From positions 1 to 10,648 of the forward strand of contig JADFKG010000068.1 in the NCBI GenBank assembly GCA_022565075.1: a stretch of DNA of 10,648 nucleotides, given 5' to 3'. The translations under genes were made by a program, and so were the position numbers. Positions 1 to 7,197 of the stretch are shown here, piece after piece; the stretch's first letter is position 1; every line of letters starts with the position of its first letter. Under the pieces are notes generated by a model. It did no database searches, had not been told where the DNA came from, and was given only the letters and a program-made list of their open reading frames with translations. This DNA is from Chloroflexota bacterium. GTDB lineage: Bacteria; Chloroflexota; Dehalococcoidia; SM23-28-2; RBG-16-64-32.

Positions 1-128
1 CCCAGCAGCGACTGGCAGACAAGCGCGGTGCGCGATCCCATCGCCGAGGCTTCGATAGCGGCCCGCAGCCCGGCGCCGCCCGCGCCGATGACGACTACGT
101 CGTATTCGTGCGTCTCGATTTCAGCCAC
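1..128 (-). CDS. sdhA: Succinate dehydrogenase/fumarate reductase flavoprotein subunit, N-terminal 42 codons (cut by window edge)
   Basis: This is the start of the FAD-carrying catalytic subunit of complex II, which oxidises succinate to fumarate. The visible 42 codons begin with GTG and give a beta-alpha-beta dinucleotide-binding fold: residues 10-14 are DVVVI, followed by the GAGGAG glycine motif (15-20), LRAAIEAS and TALVCQSLL. That order is typical of SdhA/FrdA and related flavoproteins. The rest lies outside the window, so the His that carries FAD and the active-site residues cannot be checked. The GTG start is favoured because the frame has an upstream stop (the TGA of sdhC) only 3 bases away, and a purine-rich GGCGGA lies just before it. 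It follows sdhC closely and is presumably co-transcribed from the sdhC promoter. The neighbour, rather than this short piece, makes succinate dehydrogenase the best reading; other FAD oxidoreductases share this N-terminus. Confidence 0.85.
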   Translation of the reverse strand, partial: MAEIETHEYDVVVIGAGGAGLRAAIEASAMGSRTALVCQSLL

Positions 129-131
129 CGC

Positions 132-938
132 TCAGAATCCGCCCCAGGTGTTCGGGTCCGTTATGTGGCCGTTGGCGACGAGGCGAATGTAGATGTCAGT
201 GAAGACGATCCAGATCAGGCTCGCCCAGGCCCAGGTGCGGTGAGATTCGTTCCAGGCCGACACGCGGTCCCAGATGCGCTTGCGCGTCCGGGTGACCAGG
301 CTGCAGCTGAAGCAGTCGAGGCCGCCGCCGACCAGATGACGGAAAGAGTGGCAGCTGAACGAGTACATCATCAGCAGCGTCGCGTTGATCACCAGAACGA
401 TGGAGCCAAGACCGATGCCCCAGCCGGTCTCCACCGCCACTCCATCGATGATGCCCTCCGTGTTGTAGAAGCTGCGAACCGCCCCGATCCAGAGCAACAC
501 CACGAAGACGAGCGCGGCGTACATGAAGAAGCGGTGCAGGTTCTGCATGACGAGCGGGAAGGTGGACTCGCCGCTGTACTTCGGCATAGCGTCGCCGACG
601 GCGCAGGCCGGCGGGCTCAGCAGATACGAGCGGTAGTATGCCCGCCGGTAGTAGTAGCACGTCGCCCGGAAGCCCACAGGGACCCAGAGGATGAGCAACG
701 CCGGAGAGAAGTACCAGGCGTCAAACGAGCCGGCCAGCTTGGGCTCGAACACGGGCGTCAGGTAGGGCCCGATCTCGTAGGCCCAGCCGTCGAGAAAGGC
801 GCTGACGGTCAGATAGCCCAGGAAGACCGAGAGACCAATGGCGATCGCCGCCGGCTCGAACCACCAGGCATCGGTACGCAGAGTGCGCAGGAATCCGAGC
901 TTGTGAGGGGGGCTGACCGTCCTGTCTAGTTGCGCCAT
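132..938 (-). CDS. sdhC: Succinate dehydrogenase membrane anchor, mycobacterial Sdh1-like (possible membrane Rieske subunit)
   Basis: This 268-residue integral membrane protein anchors the succinate dehydrogenase whose flavoprotein begins 3 bases downstream, and would pass electrons to quinone in the cytoplasmic membrane. Five hydrophobic helices are visible, roughly residues 28-49, 76-92, 136-155, 172-193 and 235-253. Length, helix count and gene order resemble the single anchor subunit of mycobacterial Sdh1 (Rv0249c type), not the short paired SdhC/SdhD of E. coli. Between helices 4 and 5 lies CHSFRH (C196, H197, H201) followed by CFSC (C209, C212). As I recall, mycobacterial Sdh1 is reported to hold a membrane-embedded Rieske [2Fe-2S] cluster in this subunit, and this Cys/His cluster is the obvious candidate for its ligands; that assignment is inference. 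The ATG start is supported by GGGCGGAG about 7 bases upstream. A consensus promoter lies 45-73 bases upstream, so sdhC-sdhA is its own transcription unit. Confidence 0.85.
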   Translation of the reverse strand: MAQLDRTVSPPHKLGFLRTLRTDAWWFEPAAIAIGLSVFLGYLTVSAFLDGWAYEIGPYLTPVFEPKLAGSFDAWYFSPALLILWVPVGFRATCYYYRRAYYRSYLLSPPACAVGDAMPKYSGESTFPLVMQNLHRFFMYAALVFVVLLWIGAVRSFYNTEGIIDGVAVETGWGIGLGSIVLVINATLLMMYSFSCHSFRHLVGGGLDCFSCSLVTRTRKRIWDRVSAWNESHRTWAWASLIWIVFTDIYIRLVANGHITDPNTWGGF

Positions 939-982
939 CAGTTACGCTCCGCCCTATTAACTACTCTCACGATTACGACGCC

Positions 983-1011
983 ATTCTATCAACGCTGCAT
1001 ATGAGCTTCAA
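983..1011 (-). promoter_or_regulatory. Sigma70-type promoter of sdhC-sdhA
   Basis: Read on the minus strand, TTGAAG (1006-1011) and TAGAAT (983-988) are separated by exactly 17 bases, a near-consensus -35/-10 pair. Transcription would start near 976, giving a leader of about 38 bases before the sdhC ATG, and that leader contains a Shine-Dalgarno-like GGCGGAG. This separates sdhC-sdhA from the nudix gene that ends at 1028. Confidence 0.65.
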
Positions 1012-1027
1012 ACCGATGAGTGACCGG

Positions 1028-1579
1028 TTACGCGAGCAGCCGTCTTGCCGCAAGTAGTATGCCGGCCACGCTCTTCGCGTCCTTGATCTCGCCAGCTTCC
1101 ACCAACCGCACGGCCTCTCCCAGCGTCACCCGCTGGACCACGATGTCTTCGTCCTCGTCAGCGTCCAGCGGCGCAGGTTCCAGCCCTTCGGCCAGGAAGA
1201 TCGTCATCAGCTCGGTGAGGAACCCGGGCGAAGCGAAGAATTCGCCCAGCTGCGTCAGCTTCTCGGCCCGCAGTCCGGTCTCTTCGCGCAGCTCGCGTTG
1301 CGCGGCTGCGGCTTTATCTTCGCCCGGATCGACGATTCCGGCCGGTATCTCCAGCATCACCTCGCCGGTGGCCAGCCGGAACTGCCGGATGAGCACGACC
1401 GTTCCGTCCGCTTCCACGGGTACCATCGCCACCACCGGGTCGTGCTCGACGATCTCGCGGGTTGCCGTACGGCCGCTATCCAGCATCACGGTGTCGACCC
1501 GTAGCGCGCAGATGCTTCCCTCGAAGATGCGTTTACTCTCGATTACGCGCTCAGTGGCAGGTTCGCGACCTTCGCTCAA
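1028..1579 (-). CDS. Nudix hydrolase, ADP-ribose pyrophosphatase type
   Basis: This 183-residue Nudix enzyme most likely splits ADP-ribose (or a related nucleoside diphosphate derivative) into AMP and a sugar phosphate. The Nudix box is perfect: G81-x5-E87-x7-R95-E-L-x-E-E-x-G-L103, preceded by EIPAG (77-81). A proline (P118, in SPGF) lies 15 residues past the box, a spacing associated with ADP-ribose pyrophosphatases. Total length and the N-terminal beta strand with VVLIRQFR (61-68) also fit that subfamily. The start is TTG and overlaps the NAD kinase stop as TTGA. No in-frame ATG or GTG lies nearby and no clear Shine-Dalgarno is seen, so translation is probably coupled to NAD kinase. Pairing a Nudix ADPRase with NAD kinase points to NAD(P) turnover, but the exact substrate cannot be read from sequence. 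Confidence 0.9.
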   Translation of the reverse strand: MSEGREPATERVIESKRIFEGSICALRVDTVMLDSGRTATREIVEHDPVVAMVPVEADGTVVLIRQFRLATGEVMLEIPAGIVDPGEDKAAAAQRELREETGLRAEKLTQLGEFFASPGFLTELMTIFLAEGLEPAPLDADEDEDIVVQRVTLGEAVRLVEAGEIKDAKSVAGILLAARRLLA

Positions 1580-2460
1580 CGCGGCGTCGCCGCAACGTCA
1601 AGGTCGAAGAGGTCGAGGCTGTCCGTCGTGCGCAGGACCCGCAACCAATCGAGCCGCTCAGACAGCAGTGCGTAGTAGTCCTTCGGCTCGGAGAAGCGGA
1701 CGAAGCGCGCGCAGTGGGCGCTCCGGCAGATCGTCACGGTCTGCCTGGAGTCGAGGTCGTGGTCGATCTGGCCATCGACGCTGACGATCGCGTCCTTGTC
1801 GGCGCTCACCCTGAGATCGATCGTCGTGTCCGGCGGCATCACGATCGGCCGCGCCACCGCCATGTGCGTCGAGACCGGCGTGATGATCAGGTCGGCCGAC
1901 TCCGGGTGCAGTATCGGCCCACCGGCAGATAGCGAGTAGGCTGTGCTGCCCGTCGCCGTCGAGACGATCACGGCGTCGCAGCGGTGGATCGCCAGGCGCG
2001 AGCCGTTCGCCGTCACCTCCACGTAGACCGGCCGGCTCACCGTCCTGCGGCCGACGACAACGTCGTTTAGCGCATGGTACGTCACGCCCCAGTCAGGCAC
2101 CCTGGCCTGGAGCATCGTGCGCGACTCGACCCGGTAGTCGCCAGCGAGAAGGCGCGGCAGGTAATCGATCAGGTCAGCGGGCCGCACCTCCGCCAGGAAG
2201 CCCAGCCGGCCCATGTTCACACCGAGGATCGGAATCTCGTGCGGGATCACGGACCGCGCCGCGTGCAGGACGGTCCCGTCGCCGCCCAGGCAGATCAGCA
2301 TTTCGGTGCCGGGAATATCAATTCCCAGGTCGCGGTGGTCCCAGTCCGAGAGAACCCAGACCTCCTCGACGCCGTTCGATCGCAGCGCTTCGCTCACGTC
2401 CTCGGCGAGCTTTCCCGCCGCCTCCGACTGCGAGTGCACGAAGATCCCGACCTTCTTCAC
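1576..2460 (-). CDS. nadK: NAD kinase
   Basis: This cytosolic enzyme phosphorylates NAD+ to NADP+ using ATP or polyphosphate. The 294 residues carry the family hallmarks in order: GGDGT (59-63) with the catalytic Asp; LGVNMGRLGFL (79-89); LNDVVV (131-136), the conserved N-D/E motif; TGSTAYSLSAGGPILHP (170-186), binding NAD; ITPVSTH (193-199) and RPIVMP (204-209); and VDGQ (228-231). Length is normal for a bacterial PpnK/NadK. The C-terminal ~30 residues (after 265) are less conserved. The start is GTG, overlapping the tlyA stop as GTGA. The gene sits between an rRNA methyltransferase and a Nudix ADP-ribose pyrophosphatase with 4-base overlaps on both sides, so all three are probably one transcript. 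A TlyA-NadK pairing is common in bacterial genomes. Confidence 0.96.
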   Translation of the reverse strand: MKKVGIFVHSQSEAAGKLAEDVSEALRSNGVEEVWVLSDWDHRDLGIDIPGTEMLICLGGDGTVLHAARSVIPHEIPILGVNMGRLGFLAEVRPADLIDYLPRLLAGDYRVESRTMLQARVPDWGVTYHALNDVVVGRRTVSRPVYVEVTANGSRLAIHRCDAVIVSTATGSTAYSLSAGGPILHPESADLIITPVSTHMAVARPIVMPPDTTIDLRVSADKDAIVSVDGQIDHDLDSRQTVTICRSAHCARFVRFSEPKDYYALLSERLDWLRVLRTTDSLDLFDLDVAATPR

Positions 2461-3212
2461 TCGGCAGCGCCTCCGCCCGGCCGCAACCAGAAGAGAAACT
2501 CGCGGTTCCCTTCGGCGCCGAGGATCGGAGAAGCGGTCATGGAGAGCACCCGGAAGCCGCTATCGGTGCACCAGCGCACGAAGCGGCCGATGAGTGTCGC
2601 GTGCATCAGCGGCGCCTTGATTACGCCGCCGCGCGGCACCTCTTCCTTCGCCGCTTCGAACTGCGGCTTGAACAGCGCAACGATAGTGCCGGATCCCCGG
2701 TTCTTGGCCTCCCGGCTCAGCACCGCAGCCACCGCGGGCAGAACTTTCTGCAGCGAGATGAAGGCAACGTCGACGACGGCGAAGTCGACGCGCTCGGCCA
2801 GCGACAGATCGCGCGCATTTACGCCCTCCATGACGACGACCCGCGGGTCCTGCCGCAGCTTGTAGTCCAGCTGACCCCGGCCGACGTCGATCGCGTAGAC
2901 GCGCGCTGCTCCGCGTTCCAGAAGGCAGTCCGTGAAGCCACCGGTCGACGAGCCGACGTCCGCCACCACGAGGCCGCCCACGTCGACGCCGAACGTCTCG
3001 AGCGCGTGGTCGAGTTTCTCGCCGCCGCGGCTGACGAATCGCCGGCCCTTTGCGACGTCAAGTGAGACGTCGTCAGAGACCATGACGCCCGCTTTCGGGG
3101 CCGGGCGCTCGTTTACGCGCACAACACCCGCCATCACGAGCGCCTGCGCCTTCTCGGGGCTCTCAGCGAGCCCACGGTCGACGAGGAGCGTATCCAGCCT
3201 GCGTTTCGCCAT
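2457..3212 (-). CDS. tlyA: TlyA-family rRNA (cytidine-2'-O)-methyltransferase
   Basis: This 251-residue protein methylates ribose 2'-OH of cytidines in ribosomal RNA using S-adenosylmethionine. An S4 RNA-binding domain occupies residues ~3-58 (RRLDTLLVDRGL, then ALVMAGVVRVNE). The linker FVSRGGEKL (59-67) is a TlyA hallmark. The FtsJ-like methyltransferase follows with SAM motif I DVGSSTGGFTDCLL (85-98), an acidic strand end YAIDVG (106-111), DVAFISL (148-154) and LFKPQFEA (180-187) with the catalytic-type Lys. Length matches the family (~250-270). In TlyA of mycobacteria this methylation gives sensitivity to capreomycin; whether that applies here is unknown. The ATG has no Shine-Dalgarno, but an extended -10 box lies 9 bases upstream, so the mRNA is probably leaderless or nearly so. 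The stop overlaps the NAD kinase GTG start. Confidence 0.93.
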   Translation of the reverse strand: MAKRRLDTLLVDRGLAESPEKAQALVMAGVVRVNERPAPKAGVMVSDDVSLDVAKGRRFVSRGGEKLDHALETFGVDVGGLVVADVGSSTGGFTDCLLERGAARVYAIDVGRGQLDYKLRQDPRVVVMEGVNARDLSLAERVDFAVVDVAFISLQKVLPAVAAVLSREAKNRGSGTIVALFKPQFEAAKEEVPRGGVIKAPLMHATLIGRFVRWCTDSGFRVLSMTASPILGAEGNREFLFWLRPGGGAAE

Positions 3213-3221
3213 TGTGCGAAA

Positions 3222-3230
3222 AGGATAGCA
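3222..3230 (-). promoter_or_regulatory. Extended -10 promoter of tlyA-nadK-nudix (near-leaderless)
   Basis: On the minus strand the sequence is TGC-TATCCT, an extended -10 element ending 9 bases before the tlyA ATG. Transcription would start at about 3215, leaving 0-3 untranslated bases. No convincing -35 is seen 16-18 bases upstream, as expected for a TGN-dependent promoter, and no Shine-Dalgarno precedes the ATG. The same arrangement is seen before tig and the thioredoxin gene at 8770. Confidence 0.5.
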
Positions 3231-3245
3231 CGTGGTGAGGGCGAT

Positions 3246-3270
3246 CAGGTGACAGGGACAGGCGACAGGG
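3246..3270. repeat. Short GACAGG tandem-like repeat between clpX and tlyA
   Basis: Three copies of GACAGG start at 3251, 3257 and 3264, preceded by CAGGT, in the 73-base gap between the clpX stop and the tlyA start. It does not form a strong hairpin or U-tract terminator. It may be a simple sequence slippage product; no function can be assigned. Confidence 0.35.
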
Positions 3271-3285
3271 GTGCGTGTCTGAACG

Positions 3286-4608
<1,323 letters not shown>

Positions 4609-4614
4609 CGTCTT

Positions 4615-5268
4615 CTAGGCCTTCGCTCCGTCGCTGTTCGTCCCGGCCTTGTCCTTCTTTTTATCGGGCTCCGCTGACTGCAGCACCTCGTCGATCAGGC
4701 CGTATTCCTTCGCGGATTTCGAGTCCATGAAGAAGTCGCGGTCGGTGTCGTGGATGATTTTGTCGATATCCTGGCCGGTGTGCTTGGCCAGGATATCGCG
4801 GATCAGCTGGTTCTGGCGCAGCACCTCTTTGGCGTGGATCTCGACGTCCGTCGCCTGGCCGCCGAGACCGTGGATGATCGCCTGGTGAATGTGAATCGTG
4901 CTGTTGGGCAGGGAGTAGCGTTTACCCTTCGCTCCCGCGCAGAGGATAACGGTGCCCATGCTGGAGCAGCTCCCGACGCAGATCGTCGCCACGTCACTCT
5001 TCATCAGCTGCATCGTGTCGTAGATCGCCAGCCCGGCGCTGACCACGCCACCGGGAGAGTTGATGTACATGTTGACATCCTTGTCCGGGTCATCGCGGTC
5101 GAGGTACAGGAGCTGGGCGACGATCAGGTTCGCGATCTGGTCGTCGATCGGCGTCCCCAGAAAGACGATGCGCTCCTTCAGGAGGAGCGAGAATATGTCG
5201 TACGCACGCTCGCCTCGCGCGCTCTGTTCGACGACGTATGGAATGATGTTTTGAATGTCGCGGCTCAC
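4615..5268 (-). CDS. clpP: ATP-dependent Clp protease proteolytic subunit ClpP
   Basis: ClpP is the serine protease that forms a double-ring chamber and degrades proteins delivered by ClpX. The 217-residue sequence has the full catalytic triad in family positions: Ser103 (in GSCSSMG, 99-105), His128 (IHIHQ, 125-129) and Asp178 (TDRDFF, 175-180). The oxyanion motif SPGG is at 71-74, and the handle region GLGGQATDVEIHAKE (134-148) is typical. The N-terminus IIPYVVEQSARGERAYDIFS (8-27) is canonical, with no long propeptide. Around the nucleophile the usual AASMGA reads CSSMGT, a conservative change. The C-terminus is a short Lys/Asp tail. The GTG start overlaps the tig stop as GTGA, and a strong Shine-Dalgarno (AGGAGG) lies 5-10 bases upstream inside tig. 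Gene order tig-clpP-clpX is widely conserved. Confidence 0.97.
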   Translation of the reverse strand: MSRDIQNIIPYVVEQSARGERAYDIFSLLLKERIVFLGTPIDDQIANLIVAQLLYLDRDDPDKDVNMYINSPGGVVSAGLAIYDTMQLMKSDVATICVGSCSSMGTVILCAGAKGKRYSLPNSTIHIHQAIIHGLGGQATDVEIHAKEVLRQNQLIRDILAKHTGQDIDKIIHDTDRDFFMDSKSAKEYGLIDEVLQSAEPDKKKDKAGTNSDGAKA

Positions 5269-6680
5269 GAGTCCTCCTCTTCGGTCTCAGTCTTCTTCGC
5301 CTTAGTGCTCTTCTTTGTAGACGCAGATTTGATCCTTGTTGTTTTCTTTGTGCCCGCCTTCGCCTTCGGCTTCTCAGCGCTGCCAGACTTCGAGCCGGCC
5401 CCGTCGCTCGCTATATCCACCAGCCGGTCCAGCGTGCGGCGCGTGAGCAAGGAGTTGCCCAACGAGGCGCGCGCCTCCTTCGAGTCGAAGAGACGGCGGT
5501 ATCGCTCGGCCTGTTCTTCGTTCCCGCCGGTGGCCTGCTGAATGATGTTCTTGATCTCGGCGTCGATCTCTTCTTCACCGACTTCGATGCCCTCGGCGTC
5601 GGCCAGCTCGGCAAGAGCCAGAGAGCGGCGCACCCGCTCGGACGCCGCCGATCCAACCTCTTCCCGTATCTGCTCCGGTGTCTTCTTGACCAGCTCCAGG
5701 TAGCGCTTAACCTCGACGCCGCTGTTACGCGCCTGCTCGCGGATCAGACGCTCGACCTCACGGTCGACCATGACCGGCGGGAACTCGATCGTCCCCGCGG
5801 CGTCCACCAGGGTGCCGATCACCTTCTCGCGGTAGGCCTCTTCGGCCTGCGCTTCGAGGCGCTCCTTGATGTCGTTCCGCAGGCGGTCGCGCAGTTCGAG
5901 GAAAGTGGCGAAGCCTTCACCGACGCTCTGCGCGAACTCGTCGTCCAACTCCGGCAGCTTTTCGTCCTTGATCTCCTTGACCATGACGCTGACGTTCACC
6001 GTCTTCCCCGCCAGTTGGCCACCACCGTCCTCCGGCATCTCGAGGCCGACTTCAAGCGGTTCGCCTTTCTTCGCGCCGACGATCGCCTCGACGAGGCCCT
6101 CCAGCATGATCGTCTGGCCCTCACGCAGGTGCAGCTCTACGTCATCGTCTTTGTAGACCTCGCGCTTATCGACGACCATGCGCACTGAAGCGCGGATGAT
6201 GTCACCAACGGCCACGGCGCGGTCGACCGGCTCGTGCACCGCATAGCGGCGCCGCAGTTCGTCAACAGACTGCTCGACGTCCTTCTCATCGACGTCGACC
6301 GGCTCAGGAGGGACCCGCAAAGCCTTGTAGTCGCCGAGTTCGATCGTCGGGCGCACCGGCACGGTCGCCTTGAAGGACAGCGGCTCGGAGCCCGTCATCT
6401 CGATCTGCGGCTGGTCGATGGCGTCGATCTCGTTCTCTTCGAGAGCCTGGTTGTAGGCCTCGGGCACAAGGAGGTCGATCGCCTCCTGGAGGAGCCTTTC
6501 GCGTCCGATGTGGCGTTCCAGCATGGCGCGGGGCGTCTTCCCCTTACGAAAGCCCGGAACATCGATACGTTTGACGAGCTTCCGATACGCCCGGTCCATC
6601 GAGCGCTCCATCTGCTTTCCGTCGACTTCGATTTCGATGAGGACCTGGCTCTCAGGCAGGCGTTGCGTCGAGACCTTCAC
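5265..6680 (-). CDS. tig: Trigger factor, ribosome-associated chaperone/prolyl isomerase
   Basis: Trigger factor binds the ribosome exit tunnel and shields nascent chains. The ribosome-docking signature GFRKGKTP is at residues 43-50. The FKBP-like prolyl isomerase domain covers about 150-245 (VGDIIRASV, then GQTIMLEGLVEAIVGAKKGE). The helical C-terminal chaperone arms run from ~250 to 425 (DDEFAQSVGE, then RNDIKERLEAQAEEAYREKV). The last ~45 residues are a low-complexity Lys/Thr/Ser tail ending EEEDS, a common add-on in high-GC Gram-positives and Chloroflexota. I chose the GTG at 6678-6680 (471 residues; product begins KVSTQRLPES) instead of an ATG at 6741, because an extended -10 box lies between them and the extra 21 residues do not look like trigger factor. 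Its stop overlaps clpP. It heads the tig-clpP-clpX operon. Confidence 0.95.
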   Translation of the reverse strand: MKVSTQRLPESQVLIEIEVDGKQMERSMDRAYRKLVKRIDVPGFRKGKTPRAMLERHIGRERLLQEAIDLLVPEAYNQALEENEIDAIDQPQIEMTGSEPLSFKATVPVRPTIELGDYKALRVPPEPVDVDEKDVEQSVDELRRRYAVHEPVDRAVAVGDIIRASVRMVVDKREVYKDDDVELHLREGQTIMLEGLVEAIVGAKKGEPLEVGLEMPEDGGGQLAGKTVNVSVMVKEIKDEKLPELDDEFAQSVGEGFATFLELRDRLRNDIKERLEAQAEEAYREKVIGTLVDAAGTIEFPPVMVDREVERLIREQARNSGVEVKRYLELVKKTPEQIREEVGSAASERVRRSLALAELADAEGIEVGEEEIDAEIKNIIQQATGGNEEQAERYRRLFDSKEARASLGNSLLTRRTLDRLVDIASDGAGSKSGSAEKPKAKAGTKKTTRIKSASTKKSTKAKKTETEEEDS

Positions 6681-6687
6681 GTTTTCG

Positions 6688-6696
6688 ATTGTAGCA
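6688..6696 (-). promoter_or_regulatory. Extended -10 promoter of tig-clpP-clpX (leaderless)
   Basis: On the minus strand TGC-TACAAT is a near-perfect extended -10 element. It ends 7 bases before the chosen GTG start of tig, so transcription would begin at or within one base of the start codon. There is no room for a Shine-Dalgarno, and none is seen. No good -35 is visible at 16-18 bases spacing. This site decides the tig start. Confidence 0.6.
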
Positions 6697-6750
6697 TGGG
6701 GGTCAGGTACGAACGAGGCGCAACGACACACCGAAATCCACACCCTGGAG
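6697..6750. other. Probable sequence junction between part A and part B
   Basis: Immediately outside the tig promoter the sequence becomes plus-strand coding for the C-terminal half of a kinase-like protein with no start, promoter or 5' portion of its own. The base and codon style also changes. The exact breakpoint cannot be fixed by eye. I see no inverted repeats, target-site duplication, tRNA or transposase here that would mark a known element. Confidence 0.5.
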
Positions 6751-7197
6751 ACGGCGCGGAAGGCCTCAGCACGCAGCGCAGCCAGCCTGGAGATTCAGCC
6801 CAACATCACCGCTGAAACCGAATTGCTTCCCCTGCGGGTTGAGGAGCCGGCCTTTGAGGATCTAATTGGCCTGCTCTGCTTCTTGGCCCTGCAGACCGAC
6901 ACCGTCGAACCGGATATCAGCCTGAAGCATGCCGAGCTTTCCGCCGTACAGATTGCTGAGATGGTGATGCAGAGCAACCCGGGAGTATACCTGCAGATTT
7001 CAATGACTATTGATACGGCCGCCCTGAAGGGGGACGTGACCGGCTTTCTTCAGCCTTACCGCATGAGCACTGGCCTAGAAGCCGATCTGGGGGTCAGCCG
7101 GCTTATGCCGATTTTGGCCAACCATAACGGCAACCTCGATCTTGTCCAGAATAACGGCGGCCTACAGCTTAATATGTATTTCCCGTATCCAGCATGA
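6727..7197 (+). CDS. Degenerate histidine-kinase-like C-terminal fragment, 5' end missing
   Basis: This is the distal part of a sensor-kinase-like protein; the left coordinate is approximate because no credible start exists. The in-frame ORF continues leftward only as the antisense of tig. A helical stretch (LETARKASARSAASL) resembles the second helix of a dimerisation domain. The following ~115 residues resemble a HATPase_c domain in layout: ELLPLRVEEPAFEDLIG, then a helix at the N-box position (SAVQIAEMVMQSNPG), and a closing STGLEADLGVSRLMPIL...NGNLDLVQNNGGLQLNMYFP that mimics the G2 box and last strands. The ATP-binding residues look lost: there is no Asn pair in the N-box, no DxGxG G1 box, and GTGLGL is reduced to STGLEADLG. 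It is therefore probably a pseudokinase if expressed. It overlaps the downstream hybrid kinase as ATGA, so the two were one operon. The family call is tentative; the truncation is clear. Confidence 0.55.
   Translation, partial: HTEIHTLETARKASARSAASLEIQPNITAETELLPLRVEEPAFEDLIGLLCFLALQTDTVEPDISLKHAELSAVQIAEMVMQSNPGVYLQISMTIDTAALKGDVTGFLQPYRMSTGLEADLGVSRLMPILANHNGNLDLVQNNGGLQLNMYFPYPA

Noticed and set aside
108..929. Long plus-strand ORF of 273 codons antisense to sdhC
   Set aside because: It is Arg/Asp/Glu-rich in the way of a high-GC shadow frame. The minus-strand frame has five membrane helices, a promoter and a Shine-Dalgarno.
1011..1029. Inverted repeat AACCG/CGGTT after the nudix stop as a terminator
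   Set aside because: The stem is only five pairs with a 9-base loop and no following U-tract, and it overlaps the -35 box of the sdhC promoter.
4750..5541. Plus-strand ORF of 263 codons antisense to clpP and the tig tail
   Set aside because: It spans two well-supported opposite-strand genes and contains no recognisable domain.
6508..6726. Leftward extension of the kinase-like ORF on the plus strand
   Set aside because: This part is the antisense of tig and its promoter. It is open only by chance and has no kinase-like sequence.
6681..6743. Upstream ATG that would lengthen trigger factor by 21 residues
   Set aside because: An extended -10 box lies downstream of this ATG, and the extra residues do not look like trigger factor, so the GTG ending at 6680 is the better start.
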